Source of the DNA: Parabacteroides sp. 52
GTDB lineage: Bacteria; Bacteroidota; Bacteroidia; Bacteroidales; Tannerellaceae
Assembly: GCF_010500925.1 (NCBI RefSeq)
Contig: NZ_QVMG01000019.1
Span: 10,664-63,346, forward strand
Direction of reading: 5' to 3'
Length of the DNA stretch: 52,683 bases
Shown here: piece after piece, positions 1-5,995 of the stretch
How positions within the stretch are numbered: position 1 is the first letter of the stretch
Layout of the letters: every line of letters starts with the position of its first letter
Position numbers and translations under genes: made by a program
The notes under the pieces: generated by a model
The model's database searches: none
What the model saw: only the letters and a program-made list of their open reading frames with translations
What the model was told of the DNA's origin: nothing

Positions 1-123
1 GAGCAGTTTGAATTCTTTATAAATGCATATACCTATTTTAGAGTAACTATTCATATCTGTTTCTTATTGCTTTTGTCAGAGATATTTATTTGATATATAA
101 TGTGATAATATATCAAACTGCTC
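1..123. repeat. 11-bp inverted repeat bracketing an AT-rich 123-bp segment
   Basis: Bases 1-11 (GAGCAGTTTGA) are exactly the reverse complement of 113-123 (TCAAACTGCTC). The roughly 100 bp between them is very AT-rich and has no convincing ORF. This could be a small non-autonomous element, a large cruciform, or the remains of a terminator. The window begins at the first base of the repeat, so the true left edge may lie outside. Function unknown. Confidence 0.45.
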
Positions 124-125
124 CA

Positions 126-170
126 CCACCGGCTGTGCCGGCGGTCCCCCTCTTCTTATCCAAGAAGAGG
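126..170. repeat. Two adjacent GC-rich hairpins (REP-like)
   Basis: The first hairpin pairs 126-133 (CCACCGGC) with 137-144 (GCCGGCGG), with one mismatch. The second pairs 149-157 (CCTCTTCTT) perfectly with 162-170 (AAGAAGAGG) across a 4-nt loop. They stand out as GC-rich structure in AT-rich noncoding DNA and resemble dispersed REP/BIME-type palindromes, but copy number cannot be judged here. From 171 to 300 I see nothing recognisable. Confidence 0.4.
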
Positions 171-310
171 AGCCGAGATAGTACCGGTTAACACAGTTGG
201 TATTTGGGTTATTTTCAATAAGATAACGATGTGTATACAGGTGCTATCTGACAAAAAGTGACCACCCATTTCAGGATAAGTCATAAGTCCAATCTGCTGG
301 AAAATAAAAT

Positions 311-425
311 TGCCGATAGCTGTCGAAACTTGTGCTGATAATTGTCGACACTTGTGTCGATATATATCGGCAATTGTGCTGACGGATATCGGCAATTTTG
401 CTGACGATCGTCGGCAATTTTTTTT
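311..425 (-). repeat. 22-bp palindrome array A (5 units) ending in a T8 tract
   Basis: Five 18-bp cores start at 311, 333, 355, 377 and 399, an exact 22-bp spacing. Each follows TGYYGAYRNNYRTCRRCA, an imperfect palindrome (the last core is TGCTGACGATCGTCGGCA). Unit 1 is the most diverged. The array is entered through AAATAAAATTGC and left through GCAATTTTTTTT, so the last palindrome plus T8 (418-425) also has the form of an intrinsic terminator, 70 bp upstream of the ECF sigma gene. The CTGG at 297-300 matches, in reverse, the flank of arrays B and D, hence the minus orientation given. Confidence 0.85.
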
Positions 426-495
426 ATTCGCCCCTTTTTATTTAATTTGTATTTTCATCAAGGGTATTCTTATGATAGAATGATATAAAACATAA

Positions 496-1044
496 ATGAA
501 CAATCAGCCTGTAAATCCAATAGACACCTTGTACAGAACTTATGTTCATGACCTCTTTTCCTATGCATTGAACCTGGGTTTTGACAGAGAAACATCTAAA
601 GATGCGATCCATGATGTGTTCTTTAAGATATGCCAGCGCGAAGAAATAGTGGATAAGGCTCAAAATATACAATTCTATCTGTTGCGTTCACTCAAAAACC
701 GCCTGTTGGATATCTATAAACAAAGACGGGAAACCGCCGAATTGCCCGCCGATCCTTCTGCCGACGAAATGCCTTTCACTATTCATGTAACAATTGAAGA
801 TCAGATCATACAGACGGAAGAAATAGAGCAGACGCGCCAGAAAGTAGAGCAACTCCTCCATACATTGACCGACCGCCAACGGGAAATCATTTATCTGCGT
901 TACAATCTGGATCTGGATTATGATGAAATTGCAGAATTAATGAAAATCACTGTACCCGCCTGTCGCAAACTCACCCACAAAGCCATCTCCAAACTAAAAA
1001 AATCACCTTACTCAGCTGTTTTATTACTTTTTTTAATCGGTTGA
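496..1044 (+). CDS. ECF-type RNA polymerase sigma-70 factor
   Basis: A 182-residue alternative sigma factor of the Bacteroidales ECF expansion that partners FecR anti-sigma proteins at carbohydrate-utilisation loci. The N-terminal part (about residues 10-75, with DAIHDVFFKI) fits sigma region 2. The C-terminal part (about 120-170, LTDRQREIIYLRYNLDLDYD then an HTH ending in CRKLTHKAISKLKK) fits region 4.2, the -35-binding helix-turn-helix. The last residues (SAVLLLFLIG) are hydrophobic, as is common in this subfamily. The ATG at 496 is the first in frame and gives the expected length. The FecR gene follows 94 bp later on the same strand. A weak promoter-like TTAATTTG lies at 442-449, just after array A. 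Its target is probably the downstream polysaccharide genes (inference). Confidence 0.93.
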   Translation: MNNQPVNPIDTLYRTYVHDLFSYALNLGFDRETSKDAIHDVFFKICQREEIVDKAQNIQFYLLRSLKNRLLDIYKQRRETAELPADPSADEMPFTIHVTIEDQIIQTEEIEQTRQKVEQLLHTLTDRQREIIYLRYNLDLDYDEIAELMKITVPACRKLTHKAISKLKKSPYSAVLLLFLIG

Positions 1045-1138
1045 GTCTTTTTCTTCAAAAAAGAGGGTATAAAAAAAAGAAGCGGTCGTCTTTCTTTATA
1101 GAAGGGGTCAGGAAGACTCCTGATATATACATAAGAAG

Positions 1139-2317
1139 ATGATAAAGACCAACTATAAAGATTTTCTGCAAGACACTGATTTTATAACCTGGAGGTTGAC
1201 TAACGAAAGCCACCTGGAGGTCTATTGGCAAGAGTATATACAGCAACATCCCGCTTTGAAAGAAGAGTTCGATCGGGCTATCCGGGAGTTTGCACACATA
1301 CAACTCAACAAACAGACATTGTCGGATACAGAATACAACTATCTATTGGAACAAATCCATACCTCCGCGCAACACCTGCAGCAGAAAAAACGCAAGCTGC
1401 GGATTCTGTCGTATGCAGCAGCGGCCTGTGTCTTAGTGCTCTCCGCTTTCTCCCTTCTTTATTCTATGAACGAGCAAGAGGAAGAATTCAATCTTTTATC
1501 CGAAGATCTTATTGTAGGCGAGAACCTGGAAGAACAAGAAATAAGCCTGATTACCGATTCGCAAACTACTTCTTTCTCCAAAGATGTGAACGTACACATC
1601 AAAGCAGACGGTTCGGCCGTCGTACAGGAAATAGGGGAAGAAGTCTCCACCCGGGTAAAGACAGCCGAAAGCAAAATGAATAAGTTGGTAGTCCCCTATG
1701 GCAAACGTTCCCAACTGACCTTGTCGGATGGAACCCGTGTATGGGTCAATTCGGGGTCTGTATTGGAGTTTCCTTCTGTTTTCACCGGTAAAACCCGCGA
1801 AGTAAACCTGGTCGGAGAGATGTATGTAGAGGTAGCTAAAGACAAGCAGAAAGCATTTATTGTCAACACCTCGGAATTCCAGGCCAAGGTATATGGCACG
1901 CAGTTTAATATCTCAGCCTACCGGGATAATTGTTCGCAGTCGGTCGTGCTTGTCGAGGGCAGTGTCGGGATAAAGACCTCGGCCAAAGAAGAGACCCGGC
2001 TTCTACCGAATGACCGCCTCCAATTGATAGACAATAAATGGACAAAAGAGCAAGTCGACGTATCCCGGTATATCAGTTGGAAAGAAGGCTATATCGTCTT
2101 AAAAAACACCTCCATAGTAGATGTATTGAAACAAGTGGAGCGTTATTACAATTTGACGTTTAACATTCCGGAAAGCAATAAATTAGACGCCCTTACCTGT
2201 ACCGGCAAAATCTACTTATCAGATGATCTGGACAATGTAATGCATACGGTTTCCCTTTTGTCATCCACCCGGTATAAACGAGAGAACAAAACGATATATA
2301 TTGATATTAATCCTTAA
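1139..2317 (+). CDS. FecR-family anti-sigma factor
   Basis: A 392-residue inner-membrane anti-sigma protein that would hold the preceding sigma factor until a signal arrives from an outer-membrane receptor. Residues 1-85 are the cytoplasmic sigma-binding part. A single transmembrane helix follows (about 87-108, SYAAAACVLVLSAFSLLYSM). The periplasmic FecR domain spans about 180-275 (LTLSDGTRVWVNSGSVLEFP, then a VEVAKDKQKAFIV stretch). A C-terminal DUF4974-type domain lies at about 315-390 (YISWKEGYIVLKNTSIVDVL). Length is typical for Bacteroidales FecR. In standard loci the next gene encodes a full SusC-like TonB receptor whose STN domain contacts FecR; here only an STN domain follows, which raises the question of how this pair is signalled. 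Confidence 0.95.
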   Translation: MIKTNYKDFLQDTDFITWRLTNESHLEVYWQEYIQQHPALKEEFDRAIREFAHIQLNKQTLSDTEYNYLLEQIHTSAQHLQQKKRKLRILSYAAAACVLVLSAFSLLYSMNEQEEEFNLLSEDLIVGENLEEQEISLITDSQTTSFSKDVNVHIKADGSAVVQEIGEEVSTRVKTAESKMNKLVVPYGKRSQLTLSDGTRVWVNSGSVLEFPSVFTGKTREVNLVGEMYVEVAKDKQKAFIVNTSEFQAKVYGTQFNISAYRDNCSQSVVLVEGSVGIKTSAKEETRLLPNDRLQLIDNKWTKEQVDVSRYISWKEGYIVLKNTSIVDVLKQVERYYNLTFNIPESNKLDALTCTGKIYLSDDLDNVMHTVSLLSSTRYKRENKTIYIDINP

Positions 2318-2433
2318 AACAGAAAACGCCTATGAGATAAACCACCAAACAAGAATCAAACCAAAGAATGCGCCTATAAAGAGGCTTTAAACCACTACGA
2401 AAAGGAGATAATGAGCCCTTTTCCGAGAAAAAT

Positions 2434-2441
2434 TACTTTTG
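2434..2441 (+). promoter_or_regulatory. Promoter -7 element ahead of the STN gene
   Basis: TACTTTTG matches the Bacteroidota -7 consensus TAnnTTTG exactly and lies 29 bp before the ATG at 2471. No clear TTTG (-33) is present at 19-21 bp upstream, which would fit an alternative-sigma promoter or a weak housekeeping one. Confidence 0.5.
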
Positions 2442-2470
2442 AAGTTATTAATATTTAAATCAGACTATTT

Positions 2471-2932
2471 ATGAAGTGTCTTCTACTTGAGGTATTGCGA
2501 ATACCTCAAAAGCATAAACATCTAATAAGAAAAATGAAAGCATCGATCCTGCTGCTTTTTATAGGAATAAGTATCGCTTCTGCCCATACGGTCTTATCGC
2601 AGGAAACCACACTTACGGTTGAGCTTACAGATATATCCATCAAAGAGGCCATCCATGAAATCGAAAACAACAGTGAATACGTATTTGTCTTTTCCGACAA
2701 TATAGGCAAAGAGACAGAACGCAAAGTAAACGTCAACTTAGAACAAGAATCCATTGAAACCATTCTTGAAAATATGTTTGCAGGCACTTCGCTGACGTAT
2801 CGCATATTGGATAAACAAGTCGTTATTTTGCGTGACAACACACAGAAATCGGCTTCCAATCATGTTTTAGCGCCCAGCCAGCCAATATTGTACAAAATCC
2901 GGGATGGGAATAAGACAGAACAAATTGTTTAA
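2471..2932 (+). CDS. STN-domain-only protein, apparent barrel-less SusC remnant
   Basis: A 153-residue protein that begins exactly like a FecR-coupled SusC receptor: a basic leader with a hydrophobic signal segment (about residues 23-43, KASILLLFIGISIASA), then a secretin/TonB short N-terminal (STN) domain at about 46-121 (LTVELTDISIKEAIHEIENN to LDKQVVILRD). A normal SusC continues for roughly 900 residues with a carboxypeptidase-like domain, plug and barrel; this one stops 32 residues after STN. The last stretch (LAPSQPILYKIRDGNKTEQIV) does not resemble the usual SusC continuation. No SusC barrel or SusD is nearby. Either a deletion removed the receptor, or a free STN protein signals to FecR on its own. 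A later start at 2534 (MKASILL) is possible. Domain call firm; function open. Confidence 0.8.
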   Translation: MKCLLLEVLRIPQKHKHLIRKMKASILLLFIGISIASAHTVLSQETTLTVELTDISIKEAIHEIENNSEYVFVFSDNIGKETERKVNVNLEQESIETILENMFAGTSLTYRILDKQVVILRDNTQKSASNHVLAPSQPILYKIRDGNKTEQIV

Positions 2933-2949
2933 TCTAAAATAACGATAAG

Positions 2950-3570
2950 ATGAAAAAGTTTATATATATGTTTGCAGCCATAGCAGTTCTTTTTTCTACT
3001 GTTAGCTGTGATGATGATGATGCCTGGACAACGGATCCTGCATTGGAACATCTTTATTACGTAGGGTTTTATAAAACCGGCGTTTTCAGTGATGCTCTCA
3101 ATTACGAAATTGCCGCAGACGGCTCTGCCCAATGGCGTATCAACAGCGGTGCCTGGAATCATACCGGAACAGACGGAGTGAGTAGTAATATCCCGTTGCA
3201 ACTTCATAGTGAACGGGTACGTTCGTATGATGCTGTTACCTACTTCTGGGTTTCCAACAGTGGTACTTCTGCCCTGGTAGCCGGAACGGATTATACCGTT
3301 GTCGACGAAAATGGTACGGTACTGAATCTTACCGATGGCAAATATGCTCTTACCTGGCCACAAACCAAAAAAGGGGTAAAGAACGTAAGAATCAAACGTC
3401 TGTCTACCGCTACAGGGGTATTGAAAGTGAACACGCTGGATCCTTCCAAAGGAACACCCTCTACCAAAGAAGAAAACTACCGGGAAAGTACGTTGAACAG
3501 TAAAACCGGAGAATATGAAGTACGGGGATTGACCCACGATTTCAACAAAGTAACGGTTACATTTAAATAA
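2950..3570 (+). CDS. Surface lipoprotein of unknown function
   Basis: A 206-residue predicted lipoprotein: the signal peptide MKKFIYMFAAIAVLFSTVSC ends at a lipobox cysteine (residue 20), followed by DDDDAW. An acidic stretch directly after the cysteine is typical of lipoproteins exported to the Bacteroidota cell surface. The remainder looks all-beta, with the pattern of DUF1735/BT_3987-type N-terminal domains seen on surface glycan-binding proteins (VSNSGTSALVAGTDYTVVD, LTDGKYALTWPQ). I cannot assign the family firmly. It starts 18 bp after the STN gene and is probably cotranscribed. In an intact polysaccharide locus this slot, after SusC/SusD, is often a glycan-binding lipoprotein, so glycan capture is a reasonable inference. 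Confidence 0.75.
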   Translation: MKKFIYMFAAIAVLFSTVSCDDDDAWTTDPALEHLYYVGFYKTGVFSDALNYEIAADGSAQWRINSGAWNHTGTDGVSSNIPLQLHSERVRSYDAVTYFWVSNSGTSALVAGTDYTVVDENGTVLNLTDGKYALTWPQTKKGVKNVRIKRLSTATGVLKVNTLDPSKGTPSTKEENYRESTLNSKTGEYEVRGLTHDFNKVTVTFK

Positions 3571-3577
3571 ATATCAG

Positions 3578-3585
3578 TATATTTG
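3578..3585 (+). promoter_or_regulatory. Promoter -7 element for the lyase-GH88/GH2 pair
   Basis: TATATTTG matches TAnnTTTG exactly and lies just downstream of the lipoprotein stop. Transcription would start near 3590, so the hairpin at 3598-3633 would form the very 5' end of the leader. No good -33 TTTG is visible. Confidence 0.45.
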
Positions 3586-3597
3586 CGTACTATAACA

Positions 3598-3633
3598 AAG
3601 ACAGAACCCCTCAGAACGAGTGGGTTCTGTCTT
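3598..3633 (+). terminator. 12-bp hairpin between lipoprotein and lyase genes
   Basis: AAGACAGAACCC (3598-3609) pairs perfectly with GGGTTCTGTCTT (3622-3633) over a 12-nt loop. The following bases are only moderately T-rich (CATACTATTTCTTT). It may terminate the sigma-FecR-STN-lipoprotein transcript, or act as a 5' stabilising or attenuating hairpin on the transcript starting near 3590. Confidence 0.55.
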
Positions 3634-3664
3634 CATACTATTTCTTTAATAATAATCTTGTTTC

Positions 3665-5995
3665 ATGAAAAAGAAAACGCTTATTCTCTCTACACTCCTT
3701 TTTTTTGCACTCGGTGTGTGCGCGCAAACAATCTGGAGCCCGACACATCTTCAAGAAGTAAAAGCCTCACTTGACAAACCGGCTTATTCCCTTGCCTACG
3801 AACAATTACTGAACGATGCCGGCAAAGAACTAAACAAACCTGCTCTTTCGGTTATGATGAAAGAGAAAACTCCGGCCAGCGGAGACAAACATGATTATAT
3901 GAGCCAGGCACGCTATTACTGGCCTGATCCCACCAAACAAGACGGCCTGCCTTATATTGTCCGCGATGGGGAGTCTAATCCCGAATTGGAAAAACTGGAC
4001 CGGGTACGCTTAGGACAGATGGCCAACAGTGTGACTACCTTAGCACTCGCCTGGTATTTCAGCGGAGAAGAGAAATATGCCCAGAAAGCAACGGAACTTA
4101 TCCGTGTCTGGTTCTTTCATAAAGACACACGGATGAATCCGAATCTGAACTATGCACAAATGATACCGGGGCATAATGAAGGTAAAGGACGTTGTTACGG
4201 GGTGATCGACACCTACTCTTTCGTAGAGATGCTGGACGCCGTTCAACTACTGGAAAAATCAAAATCCTTTACAACAAAAGACTCCAAACAACTCAAAGAA
4301 TGGTTTGGCAAACTGTTAAACTGGATACTGACCAGCGAACAGGGACAAGAAGAAAGCCGGCAGAAGAATAATCACAGTGTGGCTCACGACGCACAAGCCA
4401 TTGCTTTCGCCTTGTATGCAGGAAACAAAGCCGTAGCCGAACGAATCATCAATGAATTCCCGGAAAAACGCATATTCAAACAAATTGAACCGGACGGAAA
4501 ACAACCGTATGAATTGAGAAGAACGCTTGCCTTTGGCTATTCTGAATACAATGTCAGTCATATGATTGACATCTTTCTGATGGCACAAAAAATAGGCATC
4601 TCCCTAGATAATGCCACCTCCGCAGATGGACGTAACTTCTATAAAGCGCTTGATTTCCTCGTGCCTTATTTGGGTAAAGAAGTATCTGCATGGCCTTATC
4701 AACAAATCAGCGAATGGGAATATAAACAAAGTGAATTGGGTAAAGACATCTATAAAACGTATCTCTTAAACCCTGCCCGCACCGATTATCTGCAGGTATA
4801 TCGTGAGAACCGCGTTGTCAACTGGAAAGACCGGTTTCATCTCTTATACCTAAAAGCCGATGAGGTAGACAATGCTTTCGCTTTTGTTACCACTCAATTG
4901 AATTACGCCTTCCAATGTGTGGATCAGGCCAAAAAAGAAAACCCCAACAAAAGGTTGGTAAGTCCACGAACCGTTGAGAAAGACGGAAGCCTGCGCCTTG
5001 TAGCTCCGCGGGACTGGTGCTCAGGTTTCTTCCCCGGTTCACTCTGGCATACATATGCTTATACAAACGACAATTACTGGCGTCAGGAAGCCATCAGTTA
5101 TACCTGGCCGATAGAAGAGATGAAACGATTCAAAGGTACACACGACCTGGGATTCGTCATTTTCAACTCTTTCGGACAAGCGTATCGGTTGACCGGTGAG
5201 AAATCGTATAAAGATGTTGTATTACAGGCTGCCAATTCTTTAATTACCCGTTACAGCGAGAAGGTAAAAGCCATCCGTTCCTGGGACTGGAGCAGAGACT
5301 GGAAATACCCTGTTATCATTGATAATATGCTGAACCTGGAGATGCTTTTCTGGGCTTCGGAAGAAACTGGAAATCCGGTCTACAAAGAAGTGGCCATCAA
5401 TCATGCGAATACGACATTGAAAAATCATTTCCGGCCCGACTATTCTTCTTACCATGTCATCGATTATGATCCAGAGACAGGAGAAGTGCTGGCAAAACAT
5501 ACCCATCAGGGTATTCACCATGAGTCGGTATGGAGCCGTGGGCAAGGATGGGGCTTGTATGGATTTACCATGTGTTATCGCTTCACCAAAGACCCTGCTT
5601 ATCTGGCACAAGCAGAGAAGATCGCCGATTTCTTCTTCAGTCAGTTCAATATGCCGGAAGACCTGATCGCTTATTGGGACATGAAAGACCCGGCTATTCC
5701 CAACGCACCGCGGGATGCTTCCGCTGCCGCGTTGATGGCCTCTGCCCTTTATGAGTTAGCCGGATATACCTCCACGCAAAAAAGTACGCATTACAAAGAA
5801 TTAGCGGATACCCTTGTACATAATCTGACCACGCACTATCAGGCTGAGCCTGGTACGACGCAAGGATTCCTCCTCTTGCATTCAACAGGTAACTACCCTA
5901 AAAAGGATGAGATAGATGCACCTATTTCATATGCGGATTATTATTATTTGGAGGCACTTCTGCGGAAGGCCGGCATCACGAATTATAAAAAATGA
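3665..5995 (+). CDS. Bifunctional alginate-lyase-family polysaccharide lyase fused to GH88 unsaturated uronyl hydrolase
   Basis: A 776-residue exported enzyme with a signal peptide cut near residue 20 (LFFALGVCAQ). Residues about 25-395 are an Alginate_lyase-type (PF05426; PL5/PL38-like) alpha-toroid, with the family NNH motif at 235-237 and a GYSEYNVSH segment at 291-299. Residues about 400-776 are a GH88 domain: the catalytic-type Asp in THDLGF (D494), a second conserved Asp in IIDNM (D553) and the SVWSRGQGWG signature (621-630). A lyase cuts uronic-acid glycans by beta-elimination, leaving a 4,5-unsaturated uronate at the new non-reducing end, which is what GH88 removes. The fusion therefore joins two consecutive steps. 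The next gene overlaps by 4 bp (ATGA). The exact glycan is not deducible; a glucuronate- or mannuronate-containing polymer is likely. Confidence 0.88.
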   Translation: MKKKTLILSTLLFFALGVCAQTIWSPTHLQEVKASLDKPAYSLAYEQLLNDAGKELNKPALSVMMKEKTPASGDKHDYMSQARYYWPDPTKQDGLPYIVRDGESNPELEKLDRVRLGQMANSVTTLALAWYFSGEEKYAQKATELIRVWFFHKDTRMNPNLNYAQMIPGHNEGKGRCYGVIDTYSFVEMLDAVQLLEKSKSFTTKDSKQLKEWFGKLLNWILTSEQGQEESRQKNNHSVAHDAQAIAFALYAGNKAVAERIINEFPEKRIFKQIEPDGKQPYELRRTLAFGYSEYNVSHMIDIFLMAQKIGISLDNATSADGRNFYKALDFLVPYLGKEVSAWPYQQISEWEYKQSELGKDIYKTYLLNPARTDYLQVYRENRVVNWKDRFHLLYLKADEVDNAFAFVTTQLNYAFQCVDQAKKENPNKRLVSPRTVEKDGSLRLVAPRDWCSGFFPGSLWHTYAYTNDNYWRQEAISYTWPIEEMKRFKGTHDLGFVIFNSFGQAYRLTGEKSYKDVVLQAANSLITRYSEKVKAIRSWDWSRDWKYPVIIDNMLNLEMLFWASEETGNPVYKEVAINHANTTLKNHFRPDYSSYHVIDYDPETGEVLAKHTHQGIHHESVWSRGQGWGLYGFTMCYRFTKDPAYLAQAEKIADFFFSQFNMPEDLIAYWDMKDPAIPNAPRDASAAALMASALYELAGYTSTQKSTHYKELADTLVHNLTTHYQAEPGTTQGFLLLHSTGNYPKKDEIDAPISYADYYYLEALLRKAGITNYKK

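Noticed and set aside
156..395. 79-residue minus-strand ORF over array A (and similar ORFs over arrays B, C and D) as ordinary genes
   Set aside because: They are open only because the repeat lacks stop codons; no promoter or family resemblance. Kept as a low-interest finding.
2929..3537. 202-residue minus-strand ORF opposite the lipoprotein gene
   Set aside because: Cys/Gly/Phe-rich composition of an antisense shadow; the plus-strand frame has a signal peptide, lipobox and a proper operon position.
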